In this document: one piece after another, positions 1 through 9,043 of the stretch
Layout: each line of letters begins with the position of its first letter
How positions within the stretch are numbered: the stretch's first letter is position 1
Origin: Arachidicoccus ginsenosidivorans
Lineage (GTDB): Bacteria > Bacteroidota > Bacteroidia > Chitinophagales > Chitinophagaceae
Assembly: GCF_007971385.1 (NCBI RefSeq)
Contig: NZ_CP042434.1
Span: 5,518,001-5,582,000, forward strand
DNA: 64,000 nt
Direction of reading: 5' to 3'
Program-made: the position numbers and the translations under genes
The notes under the pieces: model-generated
The model's database searches: none
What the model saw: the letters and a program-made list of their open reading frames with translations, nothing else
What the model was told of the DNA's origin: nothing

Positions 1-547
1 CCTGAGTGCTTCCAGAGGTAATTTTCTTTATATTTTCAACCGTATGTGTTTTATCACCTGGATTAATTCGCTCAGGTGAATAACCTGCAAAAAAGTCATT
101 GTTAAATTTCAAACCTGAAATTCTTTCAAGTACTGGAACACATTCTTCTTCCGTCACACCTGGGTAAACTGTAGATTCATATATAACAATATTGCCTTTC
201 TTAAGAACCTTCCCAACTGTCTCACTAGCTTTCCACAATGGCGTTAAATCAGGCCGATTATTTTTATCTACTGGCGTAGGGACAGTTACCACATAAATTT
301 CTCCGTTTTCAATTTCGTTAATTTCGGTTGTGCAGTATAATCCATTACGGTTCGATTCAAATGGGTTGACCTTAGACAGTACATTTGAAAGAGCTTCTTT
401 CTCAATTTCAAGAGTATCATCCCTTCCTTCATTTAAAGCTCTTACCCTATTAACATTAATGTCATACCCTACCACCGAGTATTTAGTCGCAAATAACCTC
501 GCTAATGGCAAACCAACATAACCTAAACCAATCACTACAATTTTCAT
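1..547 (-). CDS. UDP-sugar 6-dehydrogenase (TviB/WbpA-like), 3' end beyond window
   Basis: The minus-strand frame opens at the ATG at 547-545 and runs off the left edge, so only the N-terminal ~182 residues are present. It begins with a Rossmann dinucleotide site (VIGLGYVGLPLA, residues 4-15) and contains the YSPERINPGDKTH segment typical of the Vi-antigen/WbpA/WbpO nucleotide-sugar dehydrogenases. The family oxidises UDP-GlcNAc or UDP-GalNAc to the uronic acid with NAD+. It would act in the cytoplasm together with the neighbouring epimerase to make an acidic sugar precursor for exopolysaccharide. It starts 7 bp after the serine-acetyltransferase-like gene, in the same direction. The family is clear; the exact substrate is inferred. 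Confidence 0.9.
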   Translation of the reverse strand, partial: MKIVVIGLGYVGLPLARLFATKYSVVGYDINVNRVRALNEGRDDTLEIEKEALSNVLSKVNPFESNRNGLYCTTEINEIENGEIYVVTVPTPVDKNNRPDLTPLWKASETVGKVLKKGNIVIYESTVYPGVTEEECVPVLERISGLKFNNDFFAGYSPERINPGDKTHTVENIKKITSGSTQ

Positions 548-553
548 ATAAAA

Positions 554-1132
554 TTAAATTTTTTTATTAATATATTCAAACGAACCCAAAAAAGAAACTA
601 CCTTTGCGGGTACTCCCACAACAACTCCACAATCGGGCACATCTTTTACAACTACAGCATTAGCGCCAATTGCAACATTTTCTCCTATTGTTATTTCACC
701 AAATAGCTTCGCACCAGGGCCAACATATACGTTCTCTTTTAGTGTTGGCACACCTAACTTCACACCTCTGTTACTTTGGCCTATAACCACCCCAGGAGAG
801 ATATTACAATTTTTACCTATTATCGCTCTTTGATTTATAATAATGTTTCCAAAATGACCAATATAAAATCCTTTATCAATAAATGTTATATAAGGAATCT
901 GTAATCCAAATTTATAACTATAATGCAAATATCTCCATTTACAATAATAAAAAACAGGTGACTTGTGTTTTGAATAATATGCACAACACCTCATCCAAAA
1001 TAAAAACTTAAATCCAGGCTTTCTAAGATAGCATTCTAAAAGAAGTTTTGTGCATTTGGGCCTACCTGTATACCTAAATAAATCGGCATAAATAAATTCT
1101 TTTAATTTTTTAAAATTTTCTATATTTGACAT
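554..1132 (-). CDS. Serine acetyltransferase-like (left-handed beta-helix) protein
   Basis: This 192-residue protein has a helical N-terminal half followed by hexapeptide repeats from about residue 95 (IGKNCNISPGVVIG, VYVGPGAKLFGEITIG, VAIGANAVVVKDVP) and ends with GVPAKVV. That is the CysE/LbH acyltransferase architecture. In a capsule or exopolysaccharide locus such proteins usually O- or N-acetylate a sugar or make an activated intermediate, rather than serving cysteine synthesis. It lies between the nucleotide-sugar dehydrogenase and the epimerase 3' fragment, all on one strand, so it was probably part of one operon. The IS inserted upstream may now alter its expression. The acceptor substrate cannot be told from sequence. 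Confidence 0.85.
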   Translation of the reverse strand: MSNIENFKKLKEFIYADLFRYTGRPKCTKLLLECYLRKPGFKFLFWMRCCAYYSKHKSPVFYYCKWRYLHYSYKFGLQIPYITFIDKGFYIGHFGNIIINQRAIIGKNCNISPGVVIGQSNRGVKLGVPTLKENVYVGPGAKLFGEITIGENVAIGANAVVVKDVPDCGVVVGVPAKVVSFLGSFEYINKKI

Positions 1133-1137
1133 ATATA

Positions 1138-1208
1138 TTATGACTTAAAATATTGCCAATACCAATTTACAGCTTCTTTTAATCCAGTTTCAATATTGTG
1201 TGAGGGTT
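1138..1208 (-). pseudogene. Severed 3' end of the NAD-dependent epimerase gene
   Basis: The minus strand reads ...HNIETGLKEAVNWYWQYFKS and then TAA (stop at 1140-1138). This is the expected C-terminus of a WbpP/TviC-type epimerase. Joining it to the epimerase body at 3104 and removing one copy of the 8-bp duplication restores an open frame (GYQPS-HNIETG). The fragment is cut off from its own start by the IS. Confidence 0.88.
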
Positions 1209-1225
1209 CAGCAATTCAGAGTCAA
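1209..1225 (+). repeat. IS terminal inverted repeat (left)
   Basis: CAGCAATTCAGAGTCAA matches the reverse complement of 3087-3103 at all 17 positions. It directly abuts the duplicated target TGAGGGTT. Confidence 0.92.
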
Positions 1226-1395
1226 TTTAAGTAAAATTTCCGTTACTGTGCTAATTTCCAAGACTAGGCATAGCTCCGCCAGCCCAGCAAGCTGAGTCAA
1301 TTTAGTAGCGTAGTTAGTAGGTTTAGGTTTGGTTTTAGTTGGAGTTAAGAAATTGGTTTCGTAAGGTTTATGGGCTTATCCTCCCGCCTCTTTAT

Positions 1396-2709
1396 CTATT
1401 CCAGGCGGATTTGGCACCGTTGCCTGTTTTGCATGATCGTTTCTTTGCATAAGACCCGTTCCAATAAAACAGATTTAAGCCGGTCCCACAGCATTTTTAT
1501 GGTAACCTTTGACTGTTTGACAAGCTTAACCACCGCCTTTGACTTTATAGTTAATTGATGAATTATATGGGCTATTTGCAGCAGTATATAGTATTTATAC
1601 AGGTTCATGATGCTTTTGCGAACAAATTTGTGCTCCATATTGAACCCGTTATTCTTCTGATCATTGAATCCTTTGTTTTCTATTAGCCATCTGCTGCGGC
1701 CAGAAGACATAAAACGTCTGACAATTGATTGAAGCTGTGGGCTATCTAAATTAATGTTTAGGTTGGTAATATAGGCGAACTTGGTCACTGCTTGACTGTT
1801 ATGCTTTGGGAATCTCCCCTCCATATAGTTTAACTGGTGGTTTTGGTGTTGGAGGTTAGCAGCCCATAGATATTGAACATCTCCTAGGTTTGCTTCCTTT
1901 TGCCCTGGATTCAGCACTTCCGGGTACACAAAACTAACTTTTTCTAGGGTGTCCTTAATCTGCTCGTCCAGTTTTGGAAGGTTACCGTCTTTACGAGTAA
2001 TTATATATTTCCAGCCATATTGCTCGCATTTTTTCATAACCGTTGCATTGGCATAGAGCCCATCTAAATGCAAACAGATAGGCAGCCGGGGAAACAGTTT
2101 GTGTAACTGGTCTGCGAGCCTGGAGAAGGCAGCCAGTTCACAGTCCTGCTTGTCATAAAACCCTTTTCCTTCATTACTAAGTAATTCACTGGCCACAGAC
2201 AGGCAAAGGCCATTATCCGTTATGATTTTAGCTTCTAGTACACTGGCATAATAAGTAGTTGTATTATTTTTTTTCTTGGAAAGCGCTCCATCCAATGGTG
2301 GGGTGTGATAACTCGCAACTCCAGTAGCATCCATTACAATATGATAATAACCTTCTGCCGGATTAATCACTTTGGATCGGATTAAAGCGTTAATCATCTT
2401 GCCTAATACCAATATCAGGTCTCCAGCATCTACTGTTTTAATTACATTGTTCACCGTGTCAAAGTGCGCTAATTGCATGTCGCCGTGTAATGCTTCAAAA
2501 TTATCCTTAAAATAGCTCCCATCTTTCCTTAGTTGGTTCATGTTATTACGGGTTGAACCCTGAACCTGAAACATGTGAATGACCTGGGTCAATAGGTTAG
2601 ACATGCTATATTTACAACAGTTATCAATCCGGTGGTCCTTCACCTCGCCAAGCCAGTCCGACAACTCAGGAAAGAAATGATGGCTCACTTTATTTAGCTG
2701 ATAAATCAA
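1396..2709 (-). CDS. DDE transposase of the IS
   Basis: The 437-residue product has the signature of an IS4-superfamily (RNase H fold) transposase. A first Asp sits in HIVMDATG (D127), a second in LHLDGLYANA (D216), and the C-terminal catalytic Glu in SRWLIENKGFNDQKN (E344), followed by the lysine of a Y/R-E-K-like motif. It catalyses cut-and-paste movement of the 1209-3103 element. The listed start is a TTG at 2709. No in-frame ATG lies between the upstream stop and this codon, but an AGGAG is present at about 2736-2740, so the true start is uncertain by a few codons. The gene appears intact. Confidence 0.88.
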   Translation of the reverse strand: MIYQLNKVSHHFFPELSDWLGEVKDHRIDNCCKYSMSNLLTQVIHMFQVQGSTRNNMNQLRKDGSYFKDNFEALHGDMQLAHFDTVNNVIKTVDAGDLILVLGKMINALIRSKVINPAEGYYHIVMDATGVASYHTPPLDGALSKKKNNTTTYYASVLEAKIITDNGLCLSVASELLSNEGKGFYDKQDCELAAFSRLADQLHKLFPRLPICLHLDGLYANATVMKKCEQYGWKYIITRKDGNLPKLDEQIKDTLEKVSFVYPEVLNPGQKEANLGDVQYLWAANLQHQNHQLNYMEGRFPKHNSQAVTKFAYITNLNINLDSPQLQSIVRRFMSSGRSRWLIENKGFNDQKNNGFNMEHKFVRKSIMNLYKYYILLQIAHIIHQLTIKSKAVVKLVKQSKVTIKMLWDRLKSVLLERVLCKETIMQNRQRCQIRLE

Positions 2710-2843
2710 ATCAGCGGTGCTTAAATCTTGAAAATTCTCCTATGCAAAAAAAGTGCCAAAAACAGTGAAGAAAAATTGTAATTAAATGATTATTATTTGT
2801 TTATAATTTATATATATTGTATATTTGTAGCAGCTCTTAACGT

Positions 2844-2870
2844 AAAAAAAGGCCCGTCTAGGGAACGGGC
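2844..2870 (-). terminator. Rho-independent-like terminator upstream of the transposase
   Basis: The minus strand reads GCCCGT, a 7-nt loop, ACGGGC, then C and seven T. It faces the transposase start from inside the IS, so it would stop transcripts entering from the epimerase side. Such shielding is common in IS elements; function here is inferred. Confidence 0.6.
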
Positions 2871-2917
2871 TGTCAACTGAATGTTGATAAACAATAAAAA
2901 TTATGGAGAATATTGAG

Positions 2918-2935
2918 GCATCGCCTAGGCGATGC
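2918..2935. repeat. Perfect 18-bp palindrome inside the IS
   Basis: GCATCGCCTAGGCGATGC is its own reverse complement. It lies between the right end and the transposase and could be a protein-binding site or a cruciform. No function is known to me. Confidence 0.6.
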
Positions 2936-3086
2936 TGTGTCTATTATATAATATTTATTTTAATGCATAATTTACACGCCTAGCCCTGCCATTGCGATTT
3001 GCTGACCATACAAAGAAACAAAATAAAATTAGTGCGAAAAATATTTTTACCGACCTCTGAAAGCTACGCTACCAGTAAAAAGAAAT

Positions 3087-3103
3087 TTGACTCTGAATTG
3101 CTG
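3087..3103 (-). repeat. IS terminal inverted repeat (right)
   Basis: On the minus strand this reads CAGCAATTCAGAGTCAA, identical to the left end. The second copy of the 8-bp duplication follows at 3104-3111. Confidence 0.92.
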
Positions 3104-4015
3104 TGAGGGTTGGTACCCCAAGAGACTCTTAGCCTTTTCTATGCTTGCCAGAGAATGAGGAATATCTCCATTGCGATTAGGGCCGTATTTTATTTCCACA
3201 TTGCCTATTTTATCATCATAGCTGGATAAAAAATCTTTTAAATAACCAACTAAATCATTCAATGTTGTTCGGTCACCAACAGCCGTATTGTAAACAGTAT
3301 TAACTGCATCATTATTATCAACAACAGAAATCGCTAATTCATTCATTTGTATCACATTATCGATGTAAGTAAAATCTCTTGAATAATTTCCATCTCCATT
3401 AATAATGGGGCTTTCATGAGCCATTAATTGCATTACAAATTTTGGTATAACAGCAGCGTAAGCTCCATTAGGATCTTGCCTCCTACCAAAAACATTAAAA
3501 TACCTCAATCCAATCGTCTCTAAACCATATGTTTTACTGAAAATACCAGCATATAATTCGTTTACGTACTTAGTAATAGCATATGGAGACAGTGGATTGC
3601 CTATTATTTCTTCAACCTTAGGTAAGCCTTGGGAGTCACCATAAGTTGAGGAGGACGCTGCATAAACAAATCTTTTCACTTTCGCATCCCTAGCTGCTAC
3701 TAACATATTTAAAAACCCAGAAATATTCACTTCATTTGTTGTAATAGGGTCATTTATTGATCTTGGAACAGATCCTAAAGCAGCTTCGTGCAATACAAAA
3801 TCCACATTTTTACATGCATTATGGCATGTCTCCAGATCTCTTATATCACCTTCAATTAATTCAAACGATTCATTTGACATATATAATTCAATATTATGTC
3901 GATGGCCTGTAGAGAAATTATCTAAAACACGAACACTACATCCCTTATTTAAAAAATGTTCCACCAAATTGGAGCCAATAAAACCGGCTCCCCCTGTAAT
4001 TAATATTGATTGCAT
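3104..4015 (-). pseudogene. NAD-dependent epimerase (WbpP/TviC-like), 3'-disrupted by IS
   Basis: The ATG at 4015 starts a short-chain dehydrogenase/epimerase of the UDP-GlcNAc(A) 4-epimerase type. It has the NAD site [11 protein letters not shown] (residues 6-16), the catalytic Tyr/Lys pair in SPYAITKY, and the conserved [20 protein letters not shown] segment. The native frame is broken after ...LLGYQPS, where the IS entered. The ORF continues 57 bp into the IS to a stop at 3047, replacing the last ~23 residues with unrelated sequence ([17 protein letters not shown]). The lost tail (1138-1208) usually packs on the C-terminal substrate domain, so activity may be impaired but not necessarily lost. 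It would pair with the dehydrogenase at 1-547 to make the acidic sugar of the exopolysaccharide. Confidence 0.9.
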
Positions 4016-4062
4016 TATTTATCTATTTTCTATTTAATTTTTGATTATGTTCTTTTCGAAAA

Positions 4063-6435
4063 TCAACTTTTCAGCTTTTTCCAGAATCCCTTTTTAATAT
4101 GCTCTCCATAGCCGTAACCATACCCATATCCATAACCATACCCATAGGTGTTTTTCTTCTTGGCATCATTTAATACAACCATAATATGATTAAGTTTCTT
4201 ATTAATATAAATGTCATTAATAATATGCATCTGCTCCTTAAAGGTATAATTGTAGCGAACCACATATAAACAACTGTCGACCAACTGATTTAAAGAGAAG
4301 GCATCGGCTACCTGCCCAATTGGAGAGGTGTCCAAGATAACATAATCAAAACTAGTCCTTAACTCCTCCAATAAGGTCTTTATCCTCGGACTCAGTATTA
4401 ACTCTGCAGGATTCGGTGGTATGGGACCAGCACCAATTACATATAAGTTATCCACTTCATCTACCGGTACAACTAAATCCTTAGAAGTCAAACTCTTATC
4501 AATAACATAGTTGGTTATACCCTTATTGGAGGTCATATTTAAGCCTTTTAATAGCTTTGGCTTGCGAATGTCAAATTCTAATATAACCACCTTTTTACCA
4601 GTTAATGCGATACTGGCGCCCAGGTTGGTACAGAAAAAGGTTTTCCCTTCTCCACTCATACTGGAGGTTGTCAATATCACCTGATTTTGGGTATCGATAG
4701 AGGCAAACTGCAAATTACTGCGCATGAGCCGGAACATTTCTGCCACCGGTGTCCTCGCCTTATCCTTGATAACTAGGCTATGTTCCTGGTTGCTGTCATC
4801 TGAGTGAGCAATTTCCCCTAATATTGGTGTATCTGTCTTGTCGGTGATATCCTTCTGTAGGCGTACTTTGTCATCTAATAGATCCTTAGCATAAATACCC
4901 CCAAACGGTATTAATACCCCTAAAATAGCCGCGGCCAGATAAACCAGCATTTTTTTAGGGCTCACTGGCTTATCAGAAGACATAGTATCCTGGATCGTAC
5001 GGGAATTAGCAATCGTTGCGGCTAGTGATAATTGCGCTTCCTCCTTCTTTTGGAGCAAATAGCTATACAACCCTTCTTTAATGCCTTGCTGGCGTTTAAT
5101 CTCAAGTAATTGGCGCTCAACCTCAGGGGTATTTTGTATTCGGGACTGGAACTGGGCATAATTCTGGCTCAAATTAGCTTTGGCCATCTTCATACTTTGC
5201 TCCAAGTTGTTCAAATTCTCTTTGATACTATTACGCACATTCAAAATATCTGAATCTATCCCCTTAACTAGAATGTTACTTGGTTCAACACTCAATAATA
5301 ATTGTTTACGCTTTAGCTGCAACTCATTAAATTTCGCGACAAGCCCATTTAAAGTAGGATCTTCGATACCTAGAGAACTGGGTACCAAAGTATATTCATT
5401 ACCAGGTGCATTTATATACTTCTGGATCGATTGAAGCACTTCTAACTGCAGCTTTGACGCTTCGGATTGCTTATACAGATCTGAAGCCTGGTCAAAATAT
5501 TGTTGAATATCAGCAGATACATCCGTGATTTGATTATTTTCCTTAAAGGTCGCCACTTTCTTTTCGACACCACTTAGCTCCTCAACTAGGCCTACTAAGC
5601 GGTTATCTATAAAAGCTATGGTATTGCTGGCTATCTGGTTTTTATCATTGATCGCTTCCTTATTATATACTTTAACCAGTTTATTGATAATATCAATCCC
5701 TTTATTAGGGACCGCACTTTGCATGGAGATCGTAAGGGCACTCGCATCCTTATTTACCGCAGCAATGGACATTTTGCTATTTATTTCATCCGCATATTTG
5801 CGAAGATCATGGAAAACTAAAACGATCCCCAGACCACGGTGAAATTCAACCTGCTTATTTAAATTAATAATAAAAGTTCCATAGGGACGCACAACAGGTT
5901 GCCCGAACTGAAAAGTCTTGGTCTCAAATCCATCGGTCAAAACAAAACTATTGGTATTTTTCAATTCCAGGTTGACCAGCTCTTTTAAATGGAAGGCAGA
6001 GGAGTCTAACTTTAGGACTTCTACCTTTATGGGAGCATCATCTCCGTAAACTTCTGAAGTTTTAATGGTCCCTTTTATAAAGATTGAGGTTTGGAGTTGC
6101 GGCATTTCCTGAAAAGTTCGCTGTAACAAACTTTTACTTTTAAGCACTTCCAGCTCATTATCAATGTTTTGATGTGATTTAAAGATATCCAGGTCTGCAA
6201 AAGCACTTGCAGCCCCACCGGATGTACCCATATCTGGACCCTTTTTATCATCTCTAATCAACAATTCTGTACTTACCTGGTACATAGGCGTTGCATAGCG
6301 TAGGTAAATAAAAGCCAAGGCCAAACACACAATGATACCAGCTAAAAACCAGTACCAGTTCCGTGTATATTTGCCAATCTCAGCCTTGAGATCAAAACTG
6401 GATTCTGGTTGGGCGGAAAAACTTTGTTCATTCAT
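4063..6435 (-). CDS. wzc: Wzc-like polysaccharide co-polymerase / BY-kinase
   Basis: This 790-residue inner-membrane protein controls chain length in Wzy-type polysaccharide export and autophosphorylates on tyrosine. A Wzz domain with a first membrane helix lies at about residues 28-48. A long periplasmic coiled-coil/GNVR region follows, then a second helix near 500 (MLVYLAAAILGVLIPFGGIY). The cytoplasmic CpsD/CapB kinase comes next, with Walker A MSGEGKTFF near 590, Walker A' ILEFDIRKPK and Walker B YVILDTSP. The C-terminal tyrosine cluster is a striking (YG)n run near residues 767-782, the expected phosphorylation tail. It sits 44 bp after the wza-like gene on the same strand. The gene is intact. 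Confidence 0.95.
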   Translation of the reverse strand: MNEQSFSAQPESSFDLKAEIGKYTRNWYWFLAGIIVCLALAFIYLRYATPMYQVSTELLIRDDKKGPDMGTSGGAASAFADLDIFKSHQNIDNELEVLKSKSLLQRTFQEMPQLQTSIFIKGTIKTSEVYGDDAPIKVEVLKLDSSAFHLKELVNLELKNTNSFVLTDGFETKTFQFGQPVVRPYGTFIINLNKQVEFHRGLGIVLVFHDLRKYADEINSKMSIAAVNKDASALTISMQSAVPNKGIDIINKLVKVYNKEAINDKNQIASNTIAFIDNRLVGLVEELSGVEKKVATFKENNQITDVSADIQQYFDQASDLYKQSEASKLQLEVLQSIQKYINAPGNEYTLVPSSLGIEDPTLNGLVAKFNELQLKRKQLLLSVEPSNILVKGIDSDILNVRNSIKENLNNLEQSMKMAKANLSQNYAQFQSRIQNTPEVERQLLEIKRQQGIKEGLYSYLLQKKEEAQLSLAATIANSRTIQDTMSSDKPVSPKKMLVYLAAAILGVLIPFGGIYAKDLLDDKVRLQKDITDKTDTPILGEIAHSDDSNQEHSLVIKDKARTPVAEMFRLMRSNLQFASIDTQNQVILTTSSMSGEGKTFFCTNLGASIALTGKKVVILEFDIRKPKLLKGLNMTSNKGITNYVIDKSLTSKDLVVPVDEVDNLYVIGAGPIPPNPAELILSPRIKTLLEELRTSFDYVILDTSPIGQVADAFSLNQLVDSCLYVVRYNYTFKEQMHIINDIYINKKLNHIMVVLNDAKKKNTYGYGYGYGYGYGYGEHIKKGFWKKLKS

Positions 6436-6479
6436 ATACGTAAAATAAGGTCTAATGCAGAGATTGTCTTTTAATAAAA

Positions 6480-7307
6480 TTAAAGTACACGCGATAATAC
6501 AATAGCTAACGCTGAAATCGTTGCAGTAATAATAGGAATCAAACGGATATAACGCGTATCGGCCTGCGCCGCTTTCAATTTATTTTCTGGTTGCACATAG
6601 ACAACATCATTTTGCTCCAAATTATAATAGGGAGAGTTCAATACTTTACGATCATTTAAATTTAAATGATCTATAGAACGAATTCCATTGCGTTCCCTGA
6701 TCACCAAGACATCATTTCTGATGGCATAAGGCGTCATATCTCCTGCCAACCCTAAGGCTTCCAAGACATTTACTTTATTGTTGTTAATGATAAAAGAACC
6801 CGGATGCGCCACCTCTCCTATCACAGTCACCTTAAAATTTAGCACGCTAATATTCACAATGGGCTCCTTAGTCGTCTGGGCAGCTAGTTCTACAATCTTC
6901 TGCCGGGCAGCTTCAATCGTCAGCCCCCCTAGCGCGATCTTGCCTAACAAAGGATATTCAATATTACCATCTTTGTCTACAATATACCCATTGGGCAAGG
7001 TGGCACTTTGGCTCGCTCCTACAGGTAGCCCAGAAGATGTGCTAACACCATTTAAATTATTGTTGTTATTTAAAGGTAAAGATCCACTATTTAACAAAAT
7101 ATTTGCATCGGCATTCAAAGTCGTGATCTTTATCGCCAGCGCATCTCCTGGCTGAATACGAGGTTCTACGGCATTGTTTATCGCTTCCTGGTATACGCTA
7201 TCAGGTAAATTGCTGAAATAAACCAAATTCCTTTTAGTTGCACAACTAGAAAATATTAAAACTATGGAACATATAAGCGTTAAATACTGGAAACGAACTC
7301 TAGACAT
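6480..7307 (-). CDS. wza: Wza-like polysaccharide export lipoprotein
   Basis: The 275-residue product carries a lipoprotein signal with lipobox IFSSC (Cys22). An N-terminal Poly_export domain (IQPGDALAIKI) is followed by an SLBB domain (FKVTVIGEVAHPGSF onward, about residues 155-215). A C-terminal hydrophobic segment (about 255-275) fits the export proteins of Bacteroidota. It is predicted to form the outer-membrane channel that works with Wzc. It heads the minus-strand run wza-wzc-epimerase. A promoter-like element lies at 7322-7352, very close to the start codon. Confidence 0.93.
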   Translation of the reverse strand: MSRVRFQYLTLICSIVLIFSSCATKRNLVYFSNLPDSVYQEAINNAVEPRIQPGDALAIKITTLNADANILLNSGSLPLNNNNNLNGVSTSSGLPVGASQSATLPNGYIVDKDGNIEYPLLGKIALGGLTIEAARQKIVELAAQTTKEPIVNISVLNFKVTVIGEVAHPGSFIINNNKVNVLEALGLAGDMTPYAIRNDVLVIRERNGIRSIDHLNLNDRKVLNSPYYNLEQNDVVYVQPENKLKAAQADTRYIRLIPIITATISALAIVLSRVL

Positions 7308-7321
7308 ATTCTAAATTTGGG

Positions 7322-7352
7322 CAAAAATAACTCTCTTTTCAATTATAAACAA
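7322..7352 (-). promoter_or_regulatory. Bacteroidota-type promoter for the wza-wzc run
   Basis: The minus strand has a -7 box TATTTTTG (7329-7322) preceded at 20 nt by TTG (7352-7350), matching the TTG-N~19-TAnnTTTG pattern of the Bacteroidota primary sigma factor. The predicted transcript would have a leader of only about 8 nt before the ATG at 7307, so the site is plausible but not certain. Confidence 0.45.
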
Positions 7353-7389
7353 GTTGAATTACAAAGATTTGAAGCTCCTTAAAGACTAA

Positions 7390-7426
7390 TCCCCATCTTT
7401 CAGTCTTTTATTCTGAATGATGGGGA
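7390..7426. repeat. Inverted repeat / hairpin upstream of wza
   Basis: TCCCCATC and TTCAG pair with CTGAA and GATGGGGA around a 9-nt loop, with one bulged base on each side. It has no T-run on either strand, so it is not a standard terminator. Its position in the 7308-7643 gap upstream of the wza promoter suggests a regulatory or RNA-stability role. The rest of that gap shows nothing recognisable. Confidence 0.5.
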
Positions 7427-7643
7427 GATTCATTTGGGACAAAATGTAAATTAGAGTAATTTATTTCAACAATTTTTGTTTAACCACTATAAACAATAGC
7501 TTTAACAACTCACACACGAATGGCGTCACCATTACCAATTACAAAAAAATGTATACCATCTTAATTTCTGAATAATGATTGCATAAAACAAACCACACTT
7601 CCTCCAGATATAAAACTAATATATTATATTAGGAAACCATGTA

Positions 7644-7925
7644 TTATACTTTCCTGGCCCAACATCTAAAATCATCCCATGTACATTTATATTGTTTCAT
7701 TCTTTTTATAAACCATTTATGATTGATATCTGTCACAGTAAAAGACCAATCATCAAGTTCTACTATTTTATATGTTCCTGATTTAGAATGTAATTTAATT
7801 TTATCTCCCAGGTTCACAAAAGGGTTTCTAAAATTATTGCCAGTGTCCTTATTATCACTATAGCCAGACACTTCCACAGGGCTATACAAAAAAGCAGGTA
7901 GTTGATTAAATTTTGCCATAACCAA
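7644..7925 (-). CDS. Small hypothetical protein (93 aa)
   Basis: I do not recognise this family. The sequence is soluble in character, with a KIKLHSKSGTYKIVELDDWSFTV stretch that looks like a small beta-barrel, followed by a basic, aromatic-rich tail (WFIKRMKQYKCTWDDFRCWARKV). The first two codons give MVMAK, so translation may start at either Met. It lies 15 bp downstream of the WecA-like gene on the same strand and may be co-transcribed with the exopolysaccharide genes. Confidence 0.5.
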   Translation of the reverse strand: MVMAKFNQLPAFLYSPVEVSGYSDNKDTGNNFRNPFVNLGDKIKLHSKSGTYKIVELDDWSFTVTDINHKWFIKRMKQYKCTWDDFRCWARKV

Positions 7926-7940
7926 AAAACAGTATTTAAT

Positions 7941-9043
7941 TTATAAATTAATTTTTATTCTATCTTTAAATTTCGTTTTAGATAATCCATATCCAATTAG
8001 CCAAATCACTAATAGTGAAAACAGGAAAAGTATGCCCAAAATCAAATTAATACCAATATGCAAATAAACAAATATTATAACCAAGCCTATTAAAACCGCT
8101 TGGACCATTACCAACAAATAAGGAATAAGCGATTTTTTAATTCCTTTTTCTAATAAAAGCTGCTGAAAACCAATATTATGATTCCAGGGAATTCTGAAAA
8201 ACACAAACAATATCATTCTCCTTAAATAATAGAACAATGGAAATAGCAAAAATGAAAGCGTTACTGGAATATTTATAAGCAAATTTCTAAAACCTCCATA
8301 ACCATGATCTTGCTTCATGATAGCTACATTAAATAAATATAGACTCATAAATCCTAATAAAAAACCAATCAATAAACAGCCATTCTTTCCAATAACAATT
8401 TTACATTTTGCACTTTGAAATTTGAAATAGCCAAAGAGGCTACCCACCATTCCAAAGCACAAAATTGCATAACCATGTAAATTTAATAAAGCCGAAGCAA
8501 GACCGAAAATCAAAAAAGTAAATCCTGCTATGGGAGCCAAAAGTCCATCCAATTGATCAAGGCGGTTGGCAAGCCTTACCGTTATGTAAATTATAATAAA
8601 GGACAAAAAGTAGCCTCCTAATGTTGGTATTTCATAAATATCCAATAGCCCGCCTAATGAAACCACTTTAAGTTGAGCCATCCAAACAATCATTAACAAG
8701 GGTATCGATTCCATAATTGTTAATGTCAATGGTTTCCATTTAACAAGATCATCTCTTAAGCCCGTAAAGAACATAAAACAAGTAGCAGCTAATATCAAGT
8801 GCCACTCTGCTATTTTAAACCATTGATTCAAAATAGTATTCAAAAAGAAAAAACACCCAAAATAGCCATTCCGCCCAAATTAGAAACGACCGTGTCTCCA
8901 TGATAATGGCTTTTCTTTTTAAAAATATGCTTCTTTAAATCCATAATCAAGATTTGCCGTATAATAAATGACACAACTAATAGATTAATAATAAATACGG
9001 CTATATAAATGATAATTGCGGATAAACTCGTAAAATGGTTCAC
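7941..9043 (-). CDS. WecA/MraY-like undecaprenyl-phosphate glycosyl-1-phosphate transferase, frameshifted
   Basis: Two overlapping frames form one membrane enzyme. The first (9043-8840) holds a transmembrane helix and the family motif SNLGGMAILG. The second (8843-7941) continues with FMFFTGLRDDLVKWKP, the catalytic Asp-Asp pair of the WecA/MraY/TagO family, and about nine further hydrophobic segments. The break falls in a T6-C-T5 tract at about 8844-8855. Adding one T, or a -1 slip there, gives the continuous join GGMAILGVFFFLNTILNQW. The enzyme would load the first sugar-1-phosphate onto undecaprenyl phosphate, initiating synthesis of the polysaccharide exported by Wza/Wzc. Whether the break is a sequencing error, slippage or inactivation is open. 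Confidence 0.75.

Larger units (their letters stand above)
1209..3103 (-). mobile_element. Complete 1895-bp insertion sequence with DDE transposase
   Basis: The element is bounded by perfect 17-bp inverted repeats (CAGCAATTCAGAGTCAA) at 1209-1225 and 3087-3103. It is flanked by an 8-bp target duplication TGAGGGTT at 1201-1208 and 3104-3111. It carries a single transposase gene on the minus strand, a terminator-like hairpin and an 18-bp palindrome upstream of that gene. A degenerate second copy of the end sequence lies at about 1285-1303. The intact ends and duplication point to a recent insertion. The transposase is of the IS4-like DDE superfamily; I cannot assign the IS family with certainty. 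Confidence 0.92.
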
